From: Dysgonomonas sp. HGC4 | Lineage (GTDB): Bacteria; Bacteroidota; Bacteroidia; Bacteroidales; Dysgonomonadaceae | Reading direction: 5' to 3' | NCBI RefSeq assembly: GCF_001261715.1 | Contig: NZ_CVRU01000158.1 | Location: 62,001-126,000 of the forward strand | Length of the DNA stretch: 64,000 bases | Shown: positions 35,572 to 43,792 of the stretch, piece after piece | Position numbering within the stretch: position 1 is the first letter of the stretch | How the letters are laid out: each line of letters opens with the position of its first letter | The notes under the pieces: model-generated | Seen by the model: the letters and a program-made list of their open reading frames with translations, nothing else | The model's database searches: none | Told to the model about the DNA's origin: nothing | Program-made: the position numbers and the translations under genes

Positions 35572-35886
35572 TTATTCAGCATCTTCATGCACTTTCACTT
35601 CATAGCCTAATTTTTCGATCGCTTTTTGAAGCTTCTCCTGATCGGTTTTGTTTGCCTGATAAACAACCATCACCGTTTTTCCAGGAAGATCTACTTTCAT
35701 ATCGCTGACACCTTTTTCGAAAGCAATATTTTTTTCAATCTTTTTCTTGCAGTTATCGCACGTCATAGACACATCAAATGTGATCTCTTTCTTCTCATTC
35801 TTCTTCTCTTTCTTATCCTGAGCATAAGTACTAAAGCTCAGAGATACCAGACACAACATAACGATTAAAACAATTTTTGATTTCAT
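35572..35886 (-). CDS. periplasmic heavy-metal-associated (HMA) domain protein
   Basis: A 104-residue exported metal-binding protein. The start ATG at 35886 begins a signal peptide (MKSKIVLIVMLCLVSLSFSTYAQ); an in-frame TTG 9 codons upstream is less likely. After a Lys/Glu-rich linker comes a single ferredoxin-like HMA domain with the metal site MTCDNCKKKIE (CxxC) and the usual ending KAIEKLGYEVKV. Such domains bind Cu(I), Zn or Hg. It follows the TonB receptor gene after about 27 nt and is its likely partner: a periplasmic carrier or chaperone for a metal entering through the receptor, or part of copper detoxification. Confidence 0.9.
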   Translation of the reverse strand: MKSKIVLIVMLCLVSLSFSTYAQDKKEKKNEKKEITFDVSMTCDNCKKKIEKNIAFEKGVSDMKVDLPGKTVMVVYQANKTDQEKLQKAIEKLGYEVKVHEDAE

Positions 35887-35913
35887 ATTTCTAAGGATAT
35901 TTATGTTAAACAA

Positions 35914-38118
35914 TTATTTACCAATAGTATATCTAAATCCAAGATAAAAGCGGCGTCCTTGTGTTGGCCCCCATGCCATAGTAGCATCAAAATCGGGACT
36001 GAATGGGTTGTCTGCCGAAATTATCGGATTGTCCTGAATAAAATCTGTAAGATTCTCACCACCTAGGTACACACTCCAAGTTCGGAAAAATTTTGTAACC
36101 TGAGCATTCATTATCACAAAAGATTTGAATCTCTTGTCCCAAAGTGGAGTCTCAGCATCAGGCAAAGGCATTCTACCTCCCCCATTGAATTGCGATGTTA
36201 GATCAAATTGCCATTTTCTCAATGGAGTTTCGTAAGAAGCGGTTAGCAAAGCTTTATAATCACTCACTAAAGGCTTTTGCATTTCTATCCCTCCATAATT
36301 CACTTTAGTATTCATCCATCGGTACGAAGCCAATACATTAAATCCTCTGAACACGGGATATGTAGCTTCAAGCTGAATTACATGTGCATGCGATTTCCCA
36401 TCAAGATTATAGAAACTAACAGCACGTGGATCAGAATCCATATCCATTACCACTTGTCGCGAAAAATCGGTATAGAACCATTCAGCCGAAAGAGTAAGTT
36501 CTTCGCCTTTAATCGGGATATGATACGTTCCACTTACACCATAATTCCATGCACTTTCTTGTTTCAAGTTATCCGCAATATTCAATGTTCTGCTACTAGC
36601 CAGCAGGTAACTATTTTCAGCTAAAGCAAATACCGAGCGATATCCTTTTCCTGCTGAGACTCTGAAATAAAGAGAAGAGTTCAGGTCATACTTCACATGT
36701 AGACGAGGTGTAACAAACCAATCATGAAGCGAGCTATAATCAGCCCTTAATCCGGCTAATACCGTAAACTTATCGTAATTAAATGTGTATTGACCGTAAG
36801 CTCCCGAGACTGCTTCCCTATCAGGCTGCTTACCCGAAACTAACTGAGGAATATCATAAGATTGTCCAAAATTATCCCAATTGTAACTCAAACCTGTACT
36901 GATTTTATGCATAGGTGAAAAATCTTTCTCATACATCAACGATGCATAAGCATTGCTCTCATAAAGATTGTAAATACTTTTGGCATAACGCGATTTTTGA
37001 TCGTGATAAGATCCTGAAACGATTAGTGCTATACTTTCGTTTTTATCTGGATTTAAGACATAACCGTTTTTCGTAAAGAACTCAGCTCGGTTGGTAAAAA
37101 TAGAAATCTTATACGGATCATGCATACTTTCGCTATTCATTGTATGGTCATCCTGTCCACTAAAACGCTCATCATTCAGAAACTTAATTCCTGTTTGAGA
37201 AATCAGTCTATCCTTTTGATAATGCCATCTATTCATCATATTGAATTGATGCTTCTTTGGCATATCAAGGAAACCATCATTATTGACATCATGACTTGTT
37301 TTCTCATTCGAATAGTGAAGAAAAATTCCCGTAGACAGATTCTCGTTTACTGTGATGGCTGCATCTGCATTACCCTCAACACGCCCCACATCTCCCAAGA
37401 ATAAATTAAGACTCAAAGGATCAGCTGTTGTAGGTTTCTTATAATCTACGTTTACCTGCCCCGATATAGATTCAAATCCATTCTTAACAGAGGCTGCTCC
37501 TTTTGATATTTGTACTCCTTCCATCCAAGGACCGGGTATATAATCGAGACCATATACTTTAGCTGCTCCTCTAAAGTTAGGGAAATTCTCTGTCATTATC
37601 TGAACATACTGACCTGATATACCGAGTAATTGAATTTGCTTGGCTCCTGTTACCGCATCACTAAAAACGACATCCACAGATGGATTAGTTTCGAAACTCT
37701 CTCCCAGATTACAACACGCTGCACGAGTCAATTCCTTTACTGTCAACTTCTCGGTCTTGAGTAAATCAGTACGTGAGCTTATACGCCCCGATACAGATTT
37801 GGTTACTACTACCTCACCCAATTCTGTATTTTCTTTTAGAATTATATTTTGAAGATCTGTGAAGCTATTTATATGAGTCACATTTTCGGCATACCCAATA
37901 TAAGCGATATGCAACATATGATCTTTATGAGGTGTACCATCTATTTCGAAATAGCCATTCTCGTCCGTAACAACACCTTTCTTAGCATTCTCCCAATGCA
38001 CCTGAGCCCCTATAATCGGGCTATTATCTGTTGCATATACATATCCTTTGAGCTTTTGAGCTGCAAAAGTAAAAATAGGTATAAAGAATAATAATATTAT
38101 AAGTTTAAATTTTCCCAT
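35914..38118 (-). CDS. TonB-dependent outer membrane receptor, metal-associated
   Basis: A 734-residue outer-membrane transporter. Signal peptide (about 1-20), then a CarboxypepD_reg-like beta-sandwich (about 22-100: GYVYATDNSPIIGAQVHWENAKKGVVTDENGYFEI), a plug domain starting VVVTKS, and a 22-strand barrel ending FYLGFRYTIGK. The plug contains the unusual Cys pair in TRAACCNLGESFETNPSVDV (Cys135-Cys136), which I associate with the Bacteroidetes TonB receptors found beside HMA and Cys-rich proteins. The neighbours (Cys-rich membrane protein upstream, HMA protein downstream) support metal or metal-chelate uptake, copper being the best guess. A 17-bp perfect palindrome lies 98-114 nt upstream. 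Confidence 0.9.
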   Translation of the reverse strand: MGKFKLIILLFFIPIFTFAAQKLKGYVYATDNSPIIGAQVHWENAKKGVVTDENGYFEIDGTPHKDHMLHIAYIGYAENVTHINSFTDLQNIILKENTELGEVVVTKSVSGRISSRTDLLKTEKLTVKELTRAACCNLGESFETNPSVDVVFSDAVTGAKQIQLLGISGQYVQIMTENFPNFRGAAKVYGLDYIPGPWMEGVQISKGAASVKNGFESISGQVNVDYKKPTTADPLSLNLFLGDVGRVEGNADAAITVNENLSTGIFLHYSNEKTSHDVNNDGFLDMPKKHQFNMMNRWHYQKDRLISQTGIKFLNDERFSGQDDHTMNSESMHDPYKISIFTNRAEFFTKNGYVLNPDKNESIALIVSGSYHDQKSRYAKSIYNLYESNAYASLMYEKDFSPMHKISTGLSYNWDNFGQSYDIPQLVSGKQPDREAVSGAYGQYTFNYDKFTVLAGLRADYSSLHDWFVTPRLHVKYDLNSSLYFRVSAGKGYRSVFALAENSYLLASSRTLNIADNLKQESAWNYGVSGTYHIPIKGEELTLSAEWFYTDFSRQVVMDMDSDPRAVSFYNLDGKSHAHVIQLEATYPVFRGFNVLASYRWMNTKVNYGGIEMQKPLVSDYKALLTASYETPLRKWQFDLTSQFNGGGRMPLPDAETPLWDKRFKSFVIMNAQVTKFFRTWSVYLGGENLTDFIQDNPIISADNPFSPDFDATMAWGPTQGRRFYLGFRYTIGK

Positions 38119-38215
38119 TAAATTTTCATTTATTTGATAGGATCTCAGATCCTTTTTATTGTTTTGATAAGTAAAACAACCATAATTGGTTATGATACAA
38201 AATAGCGGCAGTACG

Positions 38216-38232
38216 AGATAACTAAGTTATCT
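38216..38232. promoter_or_regulatory. 17-bp perfect palindrome, candidate operator
   Basis: AGATAACT A AGTTATCT, two 8-bp inverted arms around one base, in the gap between the Cys-rich protein gene and the TonB receptor gene. The geometry suits a dimeric repressor. It is not followed by a T tract. The regulator is unknown. Confidence 0.5.
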
Positions 38233-38265
38233 GTACAACAAAATTTTGCTTTACAAACAATAAAA

Positions 38266-38715
38266 TCAAATAATGAGAACTCTGATCAGACTCAGATAGT
38301 TTCGGGGAGGGATAGGTATAGGATCTCGTGCTTCTGCAATCAGCAAAGGCTCGTTATTATCAGCTATTAAAAGAAAGTTGCTGATAAAAGAAGGAACCAA
38401 TGTCCAAACCATTGAATGTAGAAGATTGGCTTGCTTTACTGTATAATTGATGTCAATAGAGACACGTTTAGCTTCGCAGCATTTGTCGGTATGCTCGCTT
38501 ACGCACAATGAGCCATCTTCTGAATGACTGTTTTGCGAACAGCATGAAGGAACTTCTGCCTTCATTTCTGTTTTCATACAATCGCCTTTATGAACATTAA
38601 GAGACATAACCTGCTCGATACATCTCGAACAGCAAAGATCTACAACAGTTACTCCAGCTCCAACAAAAAATACAATTGCAGCCAGAAACAAAACTAATAT
38701 GTTACGATATTTCAT
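38266..38715 (-). CDS. Cys-rich membrane protein of the metal cluster (HYC_CC_PP-like)
   Basis: A small Bacteroidetes protein, 149 residues from the chosen ATG. It has one N-terminal membrane segment (about residues 5-25), then DLCCSRCIE (Cys28, 29, 32) and six more cysteines, including SCCSQ and KCCEAK, with several His. A second hydrophobic stretch and a terminal PIPIPPRNYL follow. The CC pairs and PPR end fit the HYC_CC_PP-type family seen next to heavy-metal TonB receptors; family assignment is from memory. The frame is open to a TTG at 38733, but a -7 promoter element overlaps that codon, so the start is ATG 38715 (or 38721). Likely a metal-binding membrane partner of the receptor and HMA protein. 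Confidence 0.75.
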   Translation of the reverse strand: MKYRNILVLFLAAIVFFVGAGVTVVDLCCSRCIEQVMSLNVHKGDCMKTEMKAEVPSCCSQNSHSEDGSLCVSEHTDKCCEAKRVSIDINYTVKQANLLHSMVWTLVPSFISNFLLIADNNEPLLIAEARDPIPIPPRNYLSLIRVLII

Positions 38716-38730
38716 CTCCATATTCCATTG

Positions 38731-38738
38731 CAAATATA
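38731..38738 (-). promoter_or_regulatory. -7 element (TATATTTG) for the metal cluster
   Basis: Exact TAnnTTTG match on the minus strand, with TTG at 38761-38759 after a 20-nt spacer. The transcription start would be around 38725, only a few nt before the first usable ATG. Confidence 0.6.
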
Positions 38739-38793
38739 TGGATTCGCTCCTATTATAACAAAAGAATAGTAATTGTTTAGTATTTTTTATTCA

Positions 38794-38801
38794 TATATTT
38801 G
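38794..38801 (+). promoter_or_regulatory. -7 element (TATATTTG) for the DUF4369 lipoprotein gene
   Basis: Exact match, with TTG at 38773-38775 after an 18-nt spacer, 33 nt before the start codon. It is divergent from the metal-cluster promoter, with the -33 regions about 12 nt apart. Confidence 0.7.
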
Positions 38802-38834
38802 CAAAAAATATTTACACTTAGATAGCCATATATT

Positions 38835-39992
38835 ATGAAGGTCTTCCAGAATTTATTTGCCATTTTTATTTTGTGTGCCCTTGTATCGTGTTCTGATAAA
38901 GGACCCAAATTTGTTATTGAGGGAAAGATATCTGACACAGCAGATACAACAATGCTTTATTTAGAAAAGCGTGAATTGAGCCAGATAACTCTACTCGATT
39001 CTGTGAAACTTGGCACTAAAGGTGAATTCAAATTTAAAGGGACATCTACTCCCTACCCCGAGTTTTATGTACTACGTCTCAACGGACAAGTTATTAATTT
39101 GGTTATCGATTCAACTGAAACTATTAAAGTAAATGCTTCGGCGGGAACCTTCGGAACTGAATATACCGTAGAAGGTTCTGAATATAATTTACAATTAAAA
39201 GCTATCACCTTAGCTCAATACAAAGCGACTCAGGCACTGGACGATCTTCAAAAAAGATTTGCTAATAAAGAAATTCAGGAACAAGAATACTTCGATCAAA
39301 TACAGATTATAGCTTCTGAATATAAAGATACTGCCTTGAAGATTATATTTGCAGACACTAAAAATCCTGCATCTTACTTTGCTTTGTTCCAAAAGGTAAG
39401 AGGTTATTTATTTTTCGATCCTTACGATAAGTCAGATTATAAGCCTTTTGCAGCAGTAGCAACAGCATGGGATATGTATTATCCTAATTCGCCACGAGCT
39501 AAACATCTTCACGACTATACTTTGAATGCTATAAAAGTACGCAGACAAAGCGAAAAGCAACCTTTTGACATAAATAATGCTAACGAGATTGACGCTGCTA
39601 AATATTACAACATAGAATTACCTGATGTAAACGGTACTCTTGTAAGTTTAACTTCACTCAAAGGAAAAGTGGTTTTACTAGACTTCACAGTATACCAATC
39701 TGAAAAGTCACCCGAACATAATATTGTATTAAACAGATTATACAATAAATTCAAACCGAATCTCGAAATATATCAAGTTTCGTTCGATACCGATGTTCAT
39801 GTATGGAAAAATTCAGCACTCAATATACCTTGGGTTGCTGTACACGAAAAAAACTCTTTAAACTCCGATCTGGTTGCCAGATTCAACATACAAGCATTAC
39901 CTGCCTTACTATTAATTAATCGTAATGGTGAAATTGTAAAACGCTTAGTACCAGGAGAAAATATAGAAACTGAAATCCAAAAATTATTATAA
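38835..39992 (+). CDS. DUF4369 / thioredoxin-fold lipoprotein lacking the CxxC motif
   Basis: A 385-residue envelope protein. The lipobox is ALVSCSD (Cys19 or so). An N-terminal DUF4369 beta domain (about 28-110: GKISDTADTTMLYLEKR... GEFKFKG) is followed by a helical segment (about 125-245) and a C-terminal AhpC/TlpA thioredoxin-like domain (about 255-385: LPDVNGTLVSLTSLKGKVVLLDF). Where TlpA-type reductases have WCxxC, this protein has DFTVYQSEKSPEHN (residues 283-296) with no Cys, so it cannot catalyse thiol-disulphide exchange. The cis-Pro loop survives as FNIQALPALLLINRNGEIV. It is probably a binding or structural member of the family. Single gene with a good promoter. Confidence 0.88.
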   Translation: MKVFQNLFAIFILCALVSCSDKGPKFVIEGKISDTADTTMLYLEKRELSQITLLDSVKLGTKGEFKFKGTSTPYPEFYVLRLNGQVINLVIDSTETIKVNASAGTFGTEYTVEGSEYNLQLKAITLAQYKATQALDDLQKRFANKEIQEQEYFDQIQIIASEYKDTALKIIFADTKNPASYFALFQKVRGYLFFDPYDKSDYKPFAAVATAWDMYYPNSPRAKHLHDYTLNAIKVRRQSEKQPFDINNANEIDAAKYYNIELPDVNGTLVSLTSLKGKVVLLDFTVYQSEKSPEHNIVLNRLYNKFKPNLEIYQVSFDTDVHVWKNSALNIPWVAVHEKNSLNSDLVARFNIQALPALLLINRNGEIVKRLVPGENIETEIQKLL

Positions 39993-40007
39993 TTATGTGA
40001 TAGGATT

Positions 40008-40038
40008 TTGTTTTGTCCGAAATTTAAGTATATATTTG
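40008..40038 (+). promoter_or_regulatory. greA promoter (TTG -33, TATATTTG -7)
   Basis: TTG at 40008-40010 and TATATTTG at 40031-40038 with a 20-nt spacer: the best -33/-7 pair in the window. The leader of about 95 nt contains an imperfect A/T-rich hairpin (about 40047-40098). Confidence 0.75.
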
Positions 40039-40138
40039 CATCAAGCATAAAAAGAAAAGGAGTTCTGGTCTATACGACAAGGATTCTTTTTCTTTTTATC
40101 TCTTATAAAAAGTACTAATCTTTAATTAACATTTTGCT

Positions 40139-40609
40139 ATGGCTGTTACTTACATGACCGCAGAAGGTTACGACAAGTTGAGAGAAGACATCAACTTATT
40201 GGAAACAGTGGAAAGACCTAAAATCTCAAAACAAATTGGAGAGGCTCGCGATAAAGGCGATCTTTCCGAAAATGCTGAATACGATGCAGCAAAAGAAGCT
40301 CAAGGTTTACTTGAGGCTAAAATAGGACAACTTAAAAATCTATTGGCTAACGCTAGACTAATAGACAAGAGTTCTATTGGCATAGACTCTGTACAGATTC
40401 TAAATAAGGTTACAATAAAAAACACAAAAAACAATCAGCAAATGACATATATGCTGGTTGCAGAAAGTGAAGCTAATCTTAAGGAAAATAAAATTGCTAT
40501 AAACACACCGATAGCTCAAGGTTTAATGGGCAAAAAAGTAGGTGAGATTGCAGAAATAAAAGTTCCTAATGGGATAGTATCTTTTGAAATTATTGATATA
40601 TCTATTTAA
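40139..40609 (+). CDS. greA: transcription elongation factor GreA
   Basis: Rescues backtracked RNA polymerase by stimulating transcript cleavage. 156 residues: an N-terminal coiled coil (about 1-78) with the acidic tip in ARDKGDLSENAEYDAAKE, and a C-terminal FKBP-like domain ending in GIVSFEIIDISI. The tip Asp and Glu residues needed for cleavage are present. It precedes the HIT gene by 12 nt, so the two form an operon that ends at the terminator at 41049. Confidence 0.95.
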   Translation: MAVTYMTAEGYDKLREDINLLETVERPKISKQIGEARDKGDLSENAEYDAAKEAQGLLEAKIGQLKNLLANARLIDKSSIGIDSVQILNKVTIKNTKNNQQMTYMLVAESEANLKENKIAINTPIAQGLMGKKVGEIAEIKVPNGIVSFEIIDISI

Positions 40610-40621
40610 AAAAGAAGAAAA

Positions 40622-41023
40622 ATGTCGACTATTTTCAGTAAAATAATAAAAGGAGAGATACCATGTTATAAGATTGCCGAAAACGACAATTTCTTTGCTT
40701 TTTTAGACATCAGACCGATGGCTAAAGGACATGTATTGGTTATACCGAAACATGAAACAGATTATTTATTCGATTTGGACGATCAGATATTATCTCAGAT
40801 GATTGTATACAGCAAAAAAATTGCCAAAGCCATACAAAAGGCTGTGCCTTGTAAACGAATAGGACTTATGGTTATAGGAATGGAAGTTCCCCATGCACAC
40901 ATACATTTAATACCGATCAATGCCGAAAAGGATATGAATCTGTCTAATCCAAGACTAAAGTTATCTGAAGACGAATTCCAACAAATCACTAAAGACATTA
41001 CATCTGAATTAGAAAATATCTAG
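40622..41023 (+). CDS. HIT-family nucleotide hydrolase
   Basis: A 133-residue histidine-triad protein. The catalytic triad is visible as PHAHIHLIP (HxHxHxx), and the N-terminal part IFSKIIKGEIPCYKIAENDNFFAFLDI is typical of the HinT/PKCI branch. Known members hydrolyse nucleoside phosphoramidates or dinucleotides; the exact substrate here is unknown. Cytoplasmic. Second gene of the greA operon, an arrangement common in Bacteroidetes. Confidence 0.93.
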   Translation: MSTIFSKIIKGEIPCYKIAENDNFFAFLDIRPMAKGHVLVIPKHETDYLFDLDDQILSQMIVYSKKIAKAIQKAVPCKRIGLMVIGMEVPHAHIHLIPINAEKDMNLSNPRLKLSEDEFQQITKDITSELENI

Positions 41024-41048
41024 GTCAGAAATTTCCACAAATAACTAG

Positions 41049-41080
41049 AGAGTAAGCACAAGTGCCTACTCTTTTTTCTT
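41049..41080 (+). terminator. terminator of greA-HIT
   Basis: AGAGTAAGCA pairs with TGCCTACTCT with one A/C mismatch around CAAG, then TTTTTCTTTT. Nearly identical to the hairpin at 43751. Confidence 0.85.
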
Positions 41081-41216
41081 TTAGAACCAGTCCAATACTA
41101 CTCATCCGGAATAGACACTCCTTCCTTATCTGTAAATATCTTTAACTGAAACTGTATAATTATTTTACACTCTATACATACATTCTCATCATAGAGTACT
41201 ATTAACCAATAGACTA

Positions 41217-41224
41217 TATCTTTG
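41217..41224 (+). promoter_or_regulatory. -7 element (TATCTTTG) for the large permease gene
   Basis: Exact TAnnTTTG match 48 nt before the start codon. Confidence 0.6.
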
Positions 41225-41272
41225 GCACGGGTTTAGTAGACTTTTCAATGAACGTTTTTATCCAAAAATATC

Positions 41273-43723
41273 ATGAAAGCTATATTCCGCAATTTTCTGC
41301 ATGTTATAAAACGCTTTAAGACAGCATCAGTACTGAATATACTGGGATTATCTGCCGCGCTTGTAGTATTTACTATTTGTGCGATACAGACCTATTATGA
41401 CTTGACGTTTAACCATAGTCTAAAAAATGGGAACAGGCTATATCAACTTTCAATTTATCAAGATACTAACTATGGAAGATGGTCAAATTTTGATATGTAT
41501 TATAAGTACTCGGAAATTATTAGGCTCAATCAACCAATGTTTAATACTTCTAATATGGTGAGGGTTCTCAAAGCTTCCGACTTAAGTGTAAAATATAAAA
41601 AGGATGGGGAACAATTTAATACAAAAGTATCTGTAACCAATGCAGAACCGCAGTTTTTAGATATTATTGGATTGGATATTATTGAGGGGGATGGTTATAG
41701 TGCATTGGCAGATATAAACAAGGTACTTATCAGCGAGAAAACAGCTAAACGACTTTTTGGGGAGAAGAGTCCTATAGGTGAACTTATATCTATTTCAATG
41801 GCTAGAACTCATATCACAGAAGAAGGGGTAAGCAGTTCACGCGAAGATGTAGTAATGCCTGTATCTGCGGTTTACAAAGATTTTCCAACAAATACAAGCT
41901 TCGACAATGGAATATTTACTCGTCTGGAGCCAAACAGATTCGAGTTATTTACCTCCGAAGGTGGTAGTATTCAAATGGATGGCAACTTTGCAACATTCTA
42001 TTTATTAGATAACAATCAAGAATTAGCCGATCTGAAAAATATTTTAACCGATAAAAGGCTGCTTGATTTGATTTACTTAAATCCTCCCCGAAGAGAAGAA
42101 ATCAAAAATGCGGAAGGACAAGGTGAACTCGAAGTTATAAAAAAAGGCTTAAACCTCACTCCTTTATCTAACATACATATAAGTAACCCTGAAACTGTAC
42201 CACAAAAAGCTAAAAGTTGGTCGAGTATTCTGGCACTCATGGCTATAGGTATAATAACATTATTGATAGCGTATATCAACTTTATGAATTTTATTACAGC
42301 AATGGCTCCTATGCGGATACGATCTATTAATATTCAGAAAATATTAGGAGCAAGACGTGTTACACTTGGTATTTCAATTCTCTTAGAAACTTTGATATTT
42401 ACATTCTTTTCTTTTGCTATAGCACTGCTGGTGATTTACTATATTAACAGCAGTATTATTGCAGAGTTTTTCACAGCCAGTTTGTTACTCAAAGATAATG
42501 TGGGTATCCTTGTTGCACTAGGTGTTATTCTTACGATAGTAAGTACGCTAGTAGCACTTTATCCATCGTTCTATTTGACTTCCTTTAACCCTGTAGCCAG
42601 CTATGGAGGAGCAGGAGTAGGAAAGGATGGTAAACGATTAAGGAATGTACTAACTACTATACAATTTGTAGCCGCAAGCATACTAATACTAGTTACACTA
42701 TTTATAAAATTGCAACACGAATATTTCAAGTCATATAATTTAGGTCTAAATACTGAGAATATATTAGTTGTCAACAATAGCAATTTAGATCTGGAGCCTT
42801 TATTAAATGATGTTTATCCTTATATGAAAGCAACTACAGGAGTAAACGGAATTGTAAATAGTACAGCCAGCAGTTTTCGTTTAGGTTTGGGAGTCCCGAG
42901 GTATGGACTAATGGTAGAAGATAAACAAGTCATGTATTCTGTTATTGAAGGGTCTAAAAACTTCTTAGACTTCTTTGGCGTAGACATAGTAGAGGGAAAG
43001 AAAAATATCGATAATAAGGATAAAGAAAAAATAGAGGTAGTAAATCAAAAAATGATGAATCAATATGGAAGTGAGATTGTTGAAAACCATGTAACCAAGG
43101 GAAGTTCTGTTGTAGTCAGTGATTTTAATTTTATGCCTCTCCGCGAAGATATATCCTCTTTAAATATCGTATTGTACGATAATTCTAAATATTCGAACAT
43201 ATACTTTAAGGTAAACGGTAAGGGTATAGATCAATCGATCAAACATCTGGAAACTACGTGGAAGAAATTTACTACAGCTCCTTTCGAATATTATTTTATG
43301 GATGAGTTAGTAGATGGTCTTTACAAGCAGGAAAGTAATTTGGCCTCTCTACTATCCATATTCTCTGTAACCGCAATCCTTATAGCTATTATGGGTGTTT
43401 ATGGCCTGGTCTCCTTCAATTCAAAATACAGAGCCAAAGAAATAGCTATCCGCAAAGTACAAGGTTCTACTATTCAGCAGATCATGCTATTGCTAAACAA
43501 AGGTATGTTAACACAATTTGTTATAGCGTTTGTCATTGCCATGCCAATAGCCTATTACATTGTTAGTAAATGGCTTGAGCAGTTTGCGTATAAGACTCCG
43601 ATATATTGGTGGGTGTTTCTGCTAGGAGCATTGATTGTACTACTGATAACTGTTTTGACAGTAAGTGTACAAAGCTATCGTGCCGCCAGTTCAAACCCAA
43701 TCGGAGCTTTGAAAAATGAGTAA
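41273..43723 (+). CDS. large ABC transporter permease (duplicated MacB/FtsX type)
   Basis: An 816-residue inner-membrane protein with two FtsX cores. The first half: a helix near residues 16-40 (SVLNILGLSAALVVFTICAI), a periplasmic MacB_PCD domain (about 45-310) and three helices (about 320-450) with RSINIQKILGARRVT. A second helix/periplasmic unit (about 465-680) and three more helices end the protein, with YRAKEIAIRKVQGSTIQQ as the second coupling segment. This Bacteroidetes architecture normally works with a separate ATPase; none is adjacent, so the partner is unknown. Such orphans often export peptides or antimicrobials. It is a single-gene unit with its own promoter, flanked by near-identical terminator hairpins. 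Confidence 0.88.
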   Translation: MKAIFRNFLHVIKRFKTASVLNILGLSAALVVFTICAIQTYYDLTFNHSLKNGNRLYQLSIYQDTNYGRWSNFDMYYKYSEIIRLNQPMFNTSNMVRVLKASDLSVKYKKDGEQFNTKVSVTNAEPQFLDIIGLDIIEGDGYSALADINKVLISEKTAKRLFGEKSPIGELISISMARTHITEEGVSSSREDVVMPVSAVYKDFPTNTSFDNGIFTRLEPNRFELFTSEGGSIQMDGNFATFYLLDNNQELADLKNILTDKRLLDLIYLNPPRREEIKNAEGQGELEVIKKGLNLTPLSNIHISNPETVPQKAKSWSSILALMAIGIITLLIAYINFMNFITAMAPMRIRSINIQKILGARRVTLGISILLETLIFTFFSFAIALLVIYYINSSIIAEFFTASLLLKDNVGILVALGVILTIVSTLVALYPSFYLTSFNPVASYGGAGVGKDGKRLRNVLTTIQFVAASILILVTLFIKLQHEYFKSYNLGLNTENILVVNNSNLDLEPLLNDVYPYMKATTGVNGIVNSTASSFRLGLGVPRYGLMVEDKQVMYSVIEGSKNFLDFFGVDIVEGKKNIDNKDKEKIEVVNQKMMNQYGSEIVENHVTKGSSVVVSDFNFMPLREDISSLNIVLYDNSKYSNIYFKVNGKGIDQSIKHLETTWKKFTTAPFEYYFMDELVDGLYKQESNLASLLSIFSVTAILIAIMGVYGLVSFNSKYRAKEIAIRKVQGSTIQQIMLLLNKGMLTQFVIAFVIAMPIAYYIVSKWLEQFAYKTPIYWWVFLLGALIVLLITVLTVSVQSYRAASSNPIGALKNE

Positions 43724-43750
43724 AAAAAGTCTAATCTACAATGAAAGCAC

Positions 43751-43786
43751 AAAAGAGTAAGCATTACTGCCTACTCTTTTTTCTTT
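43751..43786. terminator. terminator between the permease gene and the fimbrillin-like gene
   Basis: AAAAGAGTAAGCA pairs with TGCCTACTCTTTT (one A/C mismatch) around TTAC, then TTCTTT. It is shared by two convergent genes. Confidence 0.85.
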
Positions 43787-43792
43787 CTCCTA

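Noticed and set aside
38134-38160. Hairpin AGGATCTCAGATCCTTTTT between Cys-rich protein and TonB receptor genes as a terminator
   Set aside because: The T tract is on the plus strand, where no gene ends; on the transcribed minus strand it lacks a U tract, so it should not stop the operon.
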